Part shown: one piece after another, positions 1 through 6,381 of the stretch | Layout: the number at the start of each line of letters is the position of its first letter | Numbering within the stretch: position 1 is the first letter of the stretch | Assembly (NCBI RefSeq): GCF_023111095.1 | Contig: NZ_JALGYW010000003.1 | Location: 131,446 to 195,445, forward strand | Reading direction: 5' to 3' | Length of the DNA stretch: 64,000 nt | Origin: Maribellus sp. YY47 | Lineage (GTDB): Bacteria; Bacteroidota; Bacteroidia; Bacteroidales; Prolixibacteraceae | The notes under the pieces: generated by a model | The model's input: the letters and a program-made list of their open reading frames with translations, nothing else | Told to the model about the DNA's origin: nothing | Databases searched by the model: none | Program-made: the position numbers and the translations under genes

Positions 1-283
1 CTTCCTGATTGTAATGAACGATCAGATCCCAGTTGTTCTCTTTGGCGTAATTGTCGCGAAACTCAATCATTTCTTTGAACTTCCACTTGGAATCGATGTG
101 CATCAGCGGAAAGGGAACTTTGCCCGGATAAAAGGCTTTTTCTGCGAGACGAACCATCACCGAAGAGTCTTTTCCAATGGAATATAACATTACGGGATTT
201 TCGAATTCGGCAGCAACTTCGCGAATAATATGAATGGCTTCAGCTTCCAGTTCACGAAGGTTGGTCAACGAATATTCATTCAT
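1..283 (-). CDS. cysD: Sulfate adenylyltransferase subunit 2 (partial, C-terminus outside window)
   Basis: CysD is the ATP-pyrophosphatase-type small subunit of ATP sulfurylase, which with the GTPase CysN converts sulfate and ATP to adenosine 5'-phosphosulfate in the cytoplasm. The 94 visible residues start [16 protein letters not shown] and carry the PP-loop motif SIGKDSSV near residue 34, followed by a [14 protein letters not shown] stretch characteristic of CysD. The ATG at 283 is chosen because the protein then begins exactly where the family does. Translation runs off the left edge. The sulfate/anion permease gene lies directly upstream on the same strand, 159 bp away, so the two probably form a sulfate assimilation operon. 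Confidence 0.93.
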   Translation of the reverse strand, partial: MNEYSLTNLRELEAEAIHIIREVAAEFENPVMLYSIGKDSSVMVRLAEKAFYPGKVPFPLMHIDSKWKFKEMIEFRDNYAKENNWDLIVHYNQE

Positions 284-442
284 GTCAATAATCTTATTTC
301 AGCAGCTACCAAGGCATACCACGAAGATGGAATGGTTATGTAGCTGTTCGTTTTTTTTGCTATAAACTTTCAATAGTGTGGCAAAGATAGAATTTTATTC
401 CGTTCACCGATTTGTAGCTTCGAGGAACCCAAAAATAAAGGA

Positions 443-2251
443 CTAAAAACTCCAGAAATAAGGAATTAATAACATTGAAAGCAGGAAAGCAATCATGTTA
501 AGCGGAAGGCCAATTTTAACATAATCGATGAACTTATAGTTTCCAATCGCCTGTACAATAAGGTTTGTCTGATAACCGACAGGAGTAGAAAAGCTGGCTG
601 AAGCTGCAATGGCAATGGCAACAAAAAAAGGTTTTGGATCGATCCCCATTTGTTGTGCCGCCGACAATGCAATCGGAAAGACCAGAGCAGCGGCGGCATT
701 GTTGGTTATAATTTCGGTAAAAATAGTGGTGATAATGTACAGGGCTGCCAGCACCCCCACCGGGCCAAAGCTTTTGGAAAATTCGATGGTGGTGCGCGCA
801 ATTCCTTCTGCAGCTCCGGAACTTTGCATCGCTTTGCTAATGGTAAAGGCACAGGCGATGGTGATCAACACATCCCAACTGATGGCCTTTGTGTATTTTT
901 GGTGGGGCATAATTTTCATCCAAACCAGTAATACGGCAGCTATCGAAGCAAAATAGAACATATCGGGTTCAATCCTGCCCGGTTTTTGCAAAAAATCGCC
1001 AAACGTAGTTCCCAATATCATCAGCAAAAGGATGATAAAAGCTAACCACTTTTTCCAGAAAGACCCCGTAGTTCTGTAATCCCGGATATAGGATGTAAGA
1101 TAAAAGATCTTTGATTCGCCCCAGTTCTGTGCAAATTTTTCGGTGGTAAGCAACACCAGATTATCCCCGGCTTTCAGCTTTAGGTTATCCATATTCGAGG
1201 TGATACGTTCCCCATTTCGATGTATGGCCAAAACTACAGCCTGGTAATGCTCATAGAAATTAAATTCGTGGATCGTTTTCCCAACTGCAGGAAAACGCGG
1301 AGCAATAACCGCCTCGTATTGCTTTAACTTATCTTTTGAGATTCCCTTTAACAGATCTATTCCACTTAACTTGATACTATCGCTGCCAAGAATGTAGGTT
1401 AGACGATCGGATTTACCGGCCACCAAAAGCTTATCGTTGGCTTCCAGCTCAAACGTTCCTTTGCGGGCCTCAATCACCTTTCCCCCACGATTTATGCACT
1501 GAATAAAAAGTCCCTTCAGCTCTTTGATTCGCCCGTTTTTAATCTCCTGCCCGACAAGACTGCTGTTTTCAGTAACAATCACATCGTAATAGTAATCTTT
1601 GTATTCCGTCGAACTTTTGGAGTTGAAAACAATTTTTTCACCCGGCAGAAGCAGATTCCCAAAGAGTATGATATAAATGGTACCTGCTACCGTAATAAAA
1701 CCACCCACTTTAGCCAACTCAAACATACTGAAACCTTCATAGCCATTTTCGAGAATCAATCCGTGCACCACAAGATTGGTCGATGTGCCGATTAAGGTGC
1801 ACATCCCTCCAAAAATTGTAGCGTACGATAGCGGAATCAGAAATTTCTTCGAAGATAGATTCAGGTTCTCCGACCATTTTTTGATAATGGGAGCAAAAAT
1901 GATCACCACAGGAGTGTTGTTCAAAAAGCCTGACATAATGGAAACCGGCACCATAATCTGTGGAATCATCGACACCATCTTTCGTCTTTTTCGCGGGAGA
2001 TAGGTTTGAGCCACCCGGTTTAAAACGCCGGATTGTCGAACGCCCTCACTAACCAGGAAAAGTACCCCAACAGTGAGCATCCCTTTATTGGAGAATCCAG
2101 CCAGCATTTCTTCGCTTGAGATAATGCCGGTGGCCAGCAAAATGGTAGACGCGGAAAATAAAATCAGCCCGGGGCGCATTAGTTCTTTCGCCAGGGCAAC
2201 GATCGTGAGTACCACGACCGCAATAACAATATATCCTTCTGTACTAACCAA
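443..2251 (-). CDS. SLC13/DASS-family anion (probably sulfate) permease with RCK_C domains
   Basis: A 602-residue inner-membrane permease of the divalent-anion:Na+ symporter family. Two membrane halves are visible, each with the family's conserved Asn/Thr motifs: NNTPVV and GTSTNLV in the first half, ITNNAAAALVFP and STPVGYQTNLIV in the second. Between them, at about residues 215-380, lie two soluble RCK_C (TrkA-C) domains, a layout seen in many bacterial sulfate permeases. The substrate is inferred from the neighbour cysD, not from the sequence. The start is TTG at 2251: no in-frame ATG precedes the first membrane helix, and an in-frame TGA lies at about 2281-2279. The frame begins MVSTEGYIVIAVVV. 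Confidence 0.88.
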   Translation of the reverse strand: MVSTEGYIVIAVVVLTIVALAKELMRPGLILFSASTILLATGIISSEEMLAGFSNKGMLTVGVLFLVSEGVRQSGVLNRVAQTYLPRKRRKMVSMIPQIMVPVSIMSGFLNNTPVVIIFAPIIKKWSENLNLSSKKFLIPLSYATIFGGMCTLIGTSTNLVVHGLILENGYEGFSMFELAKVGGFITVAGTIYIILFGNLLLPGEKIVFNSKSSTEYKDYYYDVIVTENSSLVGQEIKNGRIKELKGLFIQCINRGGKVIEARKGTFELEANDKLLVAGKSDRLTYILGSDSIKLSGIDLLKGISKDKLKQYEAVIAPRFPAVGKTIHEFNFYEHYQAVVLAIHRNGERITSNMDNLKLKAGDNLVLLTTEKFAQNWGESKIFYLTSYIRDYRTTGSFWKKWLAFIILLLMILGTTFGDFLQKPGRIEPDMFYFASIAAVLLVWMKIMPHQKYTKAISWDVLITIACAFTISKAMQSSGAAEGIARTTIEFSKSFGPVGVLAALYIITTIFTEIITNNAAAALVFPIALSAAQQMGIDPKPFFVAIAIAASASFSTPVGYQTNLIVQAIGNYKFIDYVKIGLPLNMIAFLLSMLLIPYFWSF

Positions 2252-2485
2252 GCTAAATTGAAATATATACCGGCTCCTTCAACGAAAGTTTACTTTTAGA
2301 ATGACTCAAAACTACAATTAAATTTTTTCCCTTCAAATCTTTGATTTTTTCTTCATATCGGCCGGCACACTAATTTTAAATATTCAAAAAACTAAAAATC
2401 AGTGGTTTATTTCTAAAAAAGAGCTAAATTTCCGTGAGACAAAAAGAACGAAGCATCAAAAAAAATCAAAAAAGTTGAAGATGCG

Positions 2486-2516
2486 TTTGTGTGGAAAAAA
2501 ATAAATACTACTTTTG
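2486..2516 (+). promoter_or_regulatory. Promoter of the first tRNA-Lys gene
   Basis: A textbook Bacteroidota sigma-ABfr promoter: TTTG at 2486-2489, a 19-bp spacer, and TACTTTTG (TAnnTTTG) at 2509-2516, ending 37 bp before the mature tRNA. Between the box and the tRNA, CCTTTG and CAAAGG can pair into a small leader hairpin. Confidence 0.8.
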
Positions 2517-2553
2517 CACCCGCCTTTGAGAAACAAAGGAACATACAAAGGAT

Positions 2554-2629
2554 GACTCAGTAGCTCAGCAGGTAGAGCACATCCCTTTTAAGGATGGGGT
2601 CCTGGGTTCGAGCCCCAGCTGAGTCACCA
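2554..2629 (+). tRNA. tRNA-Lys (anticodon UUU), copy 1
   Basis: A 76-nt tRNA with a complete cloverleaf. The acceptor stem pairs GACTCAG with CTGAGTC, the anticodon stem pairs CATCC with GGATG around the loop CTTTTAA (anticodon TTT), and the T arm is CTGGG-TTCGAGC-CCCAG. The CCA end is encoded (2627-2629). It reads lysine AAA/AAG codons, which are common in this AT-leaning genome. Confidence 0.98.
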
Positions 2630-2632
2630 AAC

Positions 2633-2665
2633 AAAAGCTCTGAAGAAATTCGGAGCTTTTTTGTT
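2633..2665 (+). terminator. Intrinsic terminator after tRNA-Lys copy 1
   Basis: A 12-bp stem (2633-2644 with 2649-2660, one G-U pair) closed by a GAAA loop and followed directly by a T-rich tail. Confidence 0.85.
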
Positions 2666-2733
2666 TTTATCAGCCAATCGAAAAATAAAGCATAAGTTTT
2701 GCATGAAATAATTTACTGTGAAAAAATAAATAC

Positions 2734-2741
2734 TACCTTTG
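2734..2741 (+). promoter_or_regulatory. -7 box of the second tRNA-Lys gene
   Basis: TACCTTTG fits TAnnTTTG at the same distance from the tRNA as in copy 1. The expected -33 position (about 2711-2714) reads ATTT rather than TTTG, so this copy may be transcribed more weakly. Confidence 0.65.
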
Positions 2742-2778
2742 CACCCGCCTTTGAAAAACAAAGGAACATACAAAGGAT

Positions 2779-2854
2779 GACTCAGTAGCTCAGCAGGTAG
2801 AGCACATCCCTTTTAAGGATGGGGTCCTGGGTTCGAGCCCCAGCTGAGTCACCA
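2779..2854 (+). tRNA. tRNA-Lys (anticodon UUU), copy 2
   Basis: Base-for-base identical to copy 1, including the encoded CCA end at 2852-2854. Both copies should be functional. Confidence 0.98.
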
Positions 2855-2857
2855 AAC

Positions 2858-2886
2858 AAAAAGCAGTTCTAACGAACTGCTTTTTT
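2858..2886 (+). terminator. Intrinsic terminator after tRNA-Lys copy 2
   Basis: A 12-bp perfect stem built on AAAAAGCAGTTC and its complement (2858-2869, 2874-2885) with a TAAC loop. The 3' arm is itself a run of six T. It is unrelated in sequence to the terminator of copy 1. Confidence 0.85.
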
Positions 2887-2904
2887 CGTTTATAGCATCC
2901 GTCG

Positions 2905-2921
2905 AACATCTGGACAAAGTA
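2905..2921. repeat. 17-bp intergenic repeat, copy 1
   Basis: AACATCTGGACAAAGTA occurs here, just behind the tRNA-Lys pair, and again at 8880-8896 beside a truncated AraC-type pseudogene. Both copies are intergenic and in the same orientation. It may be an insertion or recombination scar, but a 17-base match in 64 kb could also arise by chance. Confidence 0.4.
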
Positions 2922-2973
2922 CTATTGAGGAAATGTTCTATGAAACTGCAAAAAGCTGAAAAGCAAATCTAAA

Positions 2974-4164
2974 TTACCAATCCAGTAACCTTTTTTCCCC
3001 TTCCAATGATTGGATATCGGATATTTCCTGCGAAACTTCAATTACGCCTTTGTATTGTCCCGCCTGATCTCTCACCGCAAAATAGCGAATAAGAATAAAT
3101 TCGCCTTTCATTTTTATCCAGAAAGAAGCCTGATCTTTTTCACCGGAGCGGAAAGATTCAACAATTCTCTCTACCACATGAACACTTTCAGGCGGATGGC
3201 AGTTTTTTACCTCACGCCCGATGATGGCTGTGGTGCGCGGAAAAATCCTTTTGGGAGGAGTCGAAAAATACTGCACTTTATTGTTTTCATCCACGTAAGT
3301 AATGTCAACCGGCAGGTGGTTAAAAATTAAGCTGATTTGTTCGACACTTAAAACACCGGTTCCCAGGTTGATAAAACCATCGCCCCTGCTTACTTCCTCT
3401 TTCCCTGCTGTTGCGTGGGAGGGGTGAATATAGGGGTAACCCATTTCAAAGCCCAGTCGATTCATCGACTGCAGTTCTTCGTCGCTGATGGTAGAGAGAA
3501 TAGCCGGAAACAGTATGTGTTCTTCCCTGAATTTGATGGCCAGCATGTTGAAGTAGATATCCCCCACACAGCGGTTAAATTGCCGGGCATCCACCTGTCC
3601 GCTTTCCAGTTGTTGTGTAACTGTTTTCAGATTTTTGCGGATGTCGTCGTGAATCGACCACATAATTTGCAGACAGCGGTAATCGGGCCAGGTTTTCTCA
3701 ATTACCGGAAACAAAACATTTTCCTTGATGGTGTAGTGCTTTACAAATACTTCGAGCTTCCTGAAGTGTTGGAGTAATTCTGCCCTCAAAGTCTTATCCC
3801 GAGTATCTTTGGCGAAGGCCTTAAAAACGGGCCGTATCTGATCCAGAACCTGCACCATATGGCGGTTGTTTTGTTCCAGAACATCCAAAAATGAACCGGC
3901 GGGTGGCTCTATCCGCAGATAATTTTCAATCGGGATGTGAAAAATATTCAAAACCTTGTTGGCAAGCATTTTCAGTTTGTCAACCGGAATTTCTTCCTGA
4001 ACAAGAAAATCGAACAGCGCAATAAAATCGGAGGGAACAACGGTTGGAATAAAGCTTTTGTTGGCCATCACAAAAGAATGTGCATTTCCTGTTTCGAGAA
4101 TCATTTTTGAAACTTCCCGTAATTTCGCCAGTCTTTTTTCGTTGGTTGTTGTGAATTCTGACAT
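2974..4164 (-). CDS. DUF438 / hemerythrin-like / PAS protein
   Basis: A soluble protein of 396 residues from the ATG at 4164. An N-terminal DUF438-type helical region is followed at about residues 95-245 by a hemerythrin-like region with scattered His/Glu (HYTIKENVLFPVIE, SIHDDIR, FREEHILFP), and at about 265-390 by a PAS-type domain with the segment CHPPESVHVVERIVESF typical of this family. Proteins of this layout are thought to bind a di-iron centre and react with O2 or NO; the exact reaction is not known. A longer TTG frame would overlap the upstream ferredoxin by 20 bp, so the ATG is preferred. It is last in a minus-strand run with a ferredoxin, a racemase, an Rrf2 regulator and the RIC repair protein, which supports a nitrosative-stress role. 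Confidence 0.85.
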   Translation of the reverse strand: MSEFTTTNEKRLAKLREVSKMILETGNAHSFVMANKSFIPTVVPSDFIALFDFLVQEEIPVDKLKMLANKVLNIFHIPIENYLRIEPPAGSFLDVLEQNNRHMVQVLDQIRPVFKAFAKDTRDKTLRAELLQHFRKLEVFVKHYTIKENVLFPVIEKTWPDYRCLQIMWSIHDDIRKNLKTVTQQLESGQVDARQFNRCVGDIYFNMLAIKFREEHILFPAILSTISDEELQSMNRLGFEMGYPYIHPSHATAGKEEVSRGDGFINLGTGVLSVEQISLIFNHLPVDITYVDENNKVQYFSTPPKRIFPRTTAIIGREVKNCHPPESVHVVERIVESFRSGEKDQASFWIKMKGEFILIRYFAVRDQAGQYKGVIEVSQEISDIQSLEGEKRLLDW

Positions 4165-4177
4165 AATCGTAATCAAC

Positions 4178-4387
4178 TCAATTACTCTGTTCCTCAAATT
4201 TTATAATTTGTACCGGGCAGTTTTCTGCCGCTTCTTTGATTTCCTGTTCGTATAAATCGTAGTCGGGCCAGGGCACTACAATCATTTTATCAAACACCTT
4301 GAAAACCCTCGGGGCAAATGCCTGGCAAATTTTGCAGGCTATGCACTGGTTCACACTATCGTCTCTCCAAACTCGTTTAATTCCCAC
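4178..4387 (-). CDS. Single-cluster [4Fe-4S] ferredoxin
   Basis: A 69-residue soluble ferredoxin. Ligands CxxCxxC (C15, C18, C21) and the distal CP (C57-P58) are all present, enough for one [4Fe-4S] cluster as in Thermotoga and Desulfovibrio ferredoxins. The position that is a fourth, non-ligand Cys in many relatives (CxxxCP) is A25 here. The start is GTG at 4387, which lies inside the last codons of the racemase gene (11-bp overlap), indicating translational coupling. The next gene, the DUF438 protein, follows after 13 bp. The likely role is electron supply to or within the stress block; its partner is unknown. Confidence 0.85.
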   Translation of the reverse strand: MGIKRVWRDDSVNQCIACKICQAFAPRVFKVFDKMIVVPWPDYDLYEQEIKEAAENCPVQIIKFEEQSN

Positions 4388-5084
4388 TCAAACATTCCTT
4401 TAAAATAGCCTCCACATGAATTTTTGTGGTATTCAGAAACGGCATTCCCAAATAAGCTTCTTCCCTGAACATAAGCGGAAATTCGGTGCACCCCAGGATA
4501 ACTGCTTCAATTTCGTGCTCCTTTTTCATGTTGCCAACAATTTCGAGAAAGTCGTTTTTGGTTTCTTCTTTAAAAATTCCCAGTTCAATTTCGTTGAATA
4601 CTTTCTGATTGATGTACTCGATTTGTTCCGGGCCGGGCACCACTATATCCATATTATAGTTGAAAAACACTTTACGGTAGAAATCGTTTTGCATGGTGAA
4701 TTTGGTGCCGATCAGTCCGCACTTTTTTACCGACAGTGATTGAGCTTTCTTTGCGCAGGCTTCTACGATACTAATGAGCGGGACACTTACTCTTTGTTGA
4801 ATTTCATCGAATAAAAGGTGTGGAGTGTTGGCGCTTAAGGCAGCAAAATCAACTCCTGCTTTTCCAAGGCTGTTAACGCCGAGAACCAGGTAGTCAATGG
4901 CCTCATCGTATTTCTTCTGTCCCAAAAGCCCCACCAGTTTCCACATGTCCACACTGTAAATCACAATTTCGGGATAAACAGCATTTCCGGTCTGATTCTT
5001 CAGATTGAAATGGTGGATGATTTCCTTGTAGTAATCGATGGTTGCTTCGGGTCCCAGGCCCCCGATTATTCCAATTGTTTTCAA
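4377..5084 (-). CDS. Aspartate/glutamate racemase family protein with one catalytic residue replaced
   Basis: A 235-residue cytoplasmic protein of the Asp/Glu/hydantoin racemase fold, recognised by the N-terminal IGGLGPEATIDYY and the C-terminal GCTEFP motif, which supplies one catalytic Cys. The residue before the other catalytic-site Asn-Thr pair, normally Cys (CNT) or Thr (TNT, as in E. coli YgeA), is Ala here (ALSANTPH, A85). A standard two-base racemisation is therefore doubtful, and the enzyme may be strongly one-sided or act on another substrate. The start is TTG at 5084 (LKTIGIIGG read as Met), with no ATG alternative. It overlaps the ferredoxin gene by 11 bp and sits 18 bp below the Rrf2 gene. 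Confidence 0.85.
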   Translation of the reverse strand: MKTIGIIGGLGPEATIDYYKEIIHHFNLKNQTGNAVYPEIVIYSVDMWKLVGLLGQKKYDEAIDYLVLGVNSLGKAGVDFAALSANTPHLLFDEIQQRVSVPLISIVEACAKKAQSLSVKKCGLIGTKFTMQNDFYRKVFFNYNMDIVVPGPEQIEYINQKVFNEIELGIFKEETKNDFLEIVGNMKKEHEIEAVILGCTEFPLMFREEAYLGMPFLNTTKIHVEAILKECLSGN

Positions 5085-5102
5085 AACGGTTATTTTTTGG
5101 GT

Positions 5103-5543
5103 TTAAGTAATCGAGCGTTTTAGAACAGCTTCGCCTTTTTTAATTTTTTCAGAGAGAGATTGAATGGTTTCTTTTCGAACAATGTCGTAAAAGCTGTCGC
5201 GAACCACTTTGTACTGCTCGTGCAGTGGGCATGGATTTTCGTTGTTGCACGATTTCAGCCCAAATCCGCAGCGGTGGAAACAGCCGTCGCCTTCCATTAC
5301 ATGAATGATCTTATATAGCGAAAGTTCGGTTTGTTCGTCGTTGAAAAAGAAGCCTCCGCCTCGTCCTTTTGCCGAGTCGAGCAACTGATGCCGGGTAAGG
5401 GTTTGCAGAATTTTGGCCGAAAATGCCTCGGGCGCTTCAATCTCGCGTGCAATTTCAACTACTCCGGGTCGCTTTCCTTCCCAGTTTTTAAGCTGAACAT
5501 AAACCAGTGCCCGTATGGCATATTCGGTACTTTTTGCTAACAT
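5103..5543 (-). CDS. Rrf2-family Fe-S transcriptional regulator (NsrR/IscR-like)
   Basis: A 146-residue DNA-binding protein with the Rrf2 winged helix (MLAKSTEYAIRALVYV, then SAKILQTLTRHQLLDSAKGRGGG). After the helix a cysteine group C88-x3-C92-x6-C99-x5-C105 could hold an Fe-S cluster; NsrR and IscR bind theirs with three Cys in this region. The gene starts with ATG at 5543, four bases after the RIC gene ends, so the two are co-transcribed. The neighbouring NO reductase, RIC and hemerythrin-like genes suggest that it senses NO or cluster damage. Its likely operator is the 26-bp palindrome at 6311-6336. The link to that site is inference. Confidence 0.88.
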   Translation of the reverse strand: MLAKSTEYAIRALVYVQLKNWEGKRPGVVEIAREIEAPEAFSAKILQTLTRHQLLDSAKGRGGGFFFNDEQTELSLYKIIHVMEGDGCFHRCGFGLKSCNNENPCPLHEQYKVVRDSFYDIVRKETIQSLSEKIKKGEAVLKRSIT

Positions 5544-5547
5544 GTCT

Positions 5548-6276
5548 TTAGTTTTTGGAAATAATTTCTTTTTCCAAAGCTAATGCTTTCAAAAATAAAA
5601 TGTTGTTTTCCAAATGAATATGTCGGTGCAGATCCTGCTCGAAGTCGCTTAGCGTCTGATAAGTAATGCGATAGGTGTTGCATCCGTCGGGCGGGCAGGT
5701 ATAGTCAGAAGTTAGGTCCGCTATTTCAAAAAAGCGCTCGCCCTCGGCCTGGTGTTCCTGCAACATTACTTCTATCGGGCCGTTAACGCCTCCAAATTCG
5801 TTCGCAATGCTAGTGTCGCCGTTTTTATATTGAACCATTTTCTGGATGTACGGGAAAAGTACCAACTCCTCTTTTTGCATGTGCATGGTCAGGTTGCCGG
5901 CTGCTGTGCTAAACAAGTCTTTTACTTTGAAAAGCTCCGGATGATTTTCGCCGTGTACATCGCAAAGTTTTTGAAGCTTTTGCTGAAGAAAGGGAATATT
6001 CTGGCTTACATACGAATGATGACGTGCCACAATATAATCACTTAGCTGATCGAGACCTAAACTGTCGATGTATTTTGAATCGGGATCATCCGTAAGAAAA
6101 ACCGTTTCCAGCTCTTCAAGTAAAACCTCCTGCGAAACATTTGCCTTTGAACAGGCATCTTTAACACTGATGGCTCCGCCACAACAAAAATCAATTTTGT
6201 GCTGATCAAAAATCCGGGCTGTTTTGTAGTTTCCTTTTACAATTTCGCCCACTGAAGTATTCAAATTAATTTCCAT
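5548..6276 (-). CDS. ric: RIC-family di-iron protein for iron-sulfur cluster repair
   Basis: A 242-residue protein of the ScdA/YtfE (RIC) family that restores Fe-S clusters damaged by NO or oxidants. The N-terminal ScdA_N domain has the hallmark FCCGG (C31, C32), and the C-terminal hemerythrin domain supplies di-iron ligands in HHSYVSQ, HGENHPE, MHMQKEELVLFPYI and DLHRHIHLENNILF. The ATG at 6276 is used; a TTG six codons upstream lies inside the TACCTTTG promoter box and cannot be the start. It heads the minus-strand run RIC - Rrf2 - racemase - ferredoxin - DUF438 protein and is divergent to the NO reductase gene. Confidence 0.93.
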   Translation of the reverse strand: MEINLNTSVGEIVKGNYKTARIFDQHKIDFCCGGAISVKDACSKANVSQEVLLEELETVFLTDDPDSKYIDSLGLDQLSDYIVARHHSYVSQNIPFLQQKLQKLCDVHGENHPELFKVKDLFSTAAGNLTMHMQKEELVLFPYIQKMVQYKNGDTSIANEFGGVNGPIEVMLQEHQAEGERFFEIADLTSDYTCPPDGCNTYRITYQTLSDFEQDLHRHIHLENNILFLKALALEKEIISKN

Positions 6277-6291
6277 AATTCTATTTTTTGT

Positions 6292-6299
6292 CAAAGGTA
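6292..6299 (-). promoter_or_regulatory. -7 box of the RIC operon
   Basis: On the minus strand this reads TACCTTTG (TAnnTTTG), 15 bp from the ATG at 6276, so the leader is only about 10 nt. No TTTG is found at the -33 position, which falls inside the palindrome at 6311-6336. Confidence 0.75.
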
Positions 6300-6310
6300 T
6301 AATTTTTTTT

Positions 6311-6336
6311 ATAAAAGGACAGCAGGGTCCTTTTAT
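6311..6336. promoter_or_regulatory. Perfect 26-bp palindromic operator between RIC and NO reductase genes
   Basis: ATAAAAGGAC, a six-base spacer AGCAGG, then GTCCTTTTAT: ten-base arms with no mismatch. The site lies between two divergent TAnnTTTG boxes (6299-6292 minus, 6347-6354 plus), 11 and 10 bp from each, so it covers the -33 region of both promoters. Such a site can bind a homodimer and control both units. The Rrf2 protein encoded two genes away is the obvious candidate. The motif differs from the TTGAC/GTCAA type known for HcpR. Confidence 0.8.
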
Positions 6337-6346
6337 GATTTTATTT

Positions 6347-6354
6347 TATATTTG
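6347..6354 (+). promoter_or_regulatory. -7 box of the quinol NO reductase gene
   Basis: TATATTTG matches TAnnTTTG exactly, 27 bp before the ATG at 6382. The -33 TTTG is missing and its place is taken by the palindrome, consistent with a regulated promoter. Confidence 0.75.
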
Positions 6355-6381
6355 CTCCCAGAAACAATAAAAATCAATCTT

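Larger units (their letters stand above)
2495..2854 (+). repeat. Tandem duplication of a promoter plus tRNA-Lys unit
   Basis: The block 2495-2629 recurs at 2720-2854 with an exact 225-bp offset and only two substitutions, at 2512/2737 in the -7 box and at 2530/2755 in the leader hairpin loop. The copied unit contains the -7 box, the leader and the whole tRNA, but neither the -33 element nor the terminator. Each copy has its own unrelated terminator hairpin. Confidence 0.9.

Noticed and set aside
2554-2854. The tRNA-Lys pair as the attachment site of an integrated element
   Set aside because: No integrase gene or split tRNA end is found nearby; the repeat is a short tandem duplication with its own promoters.
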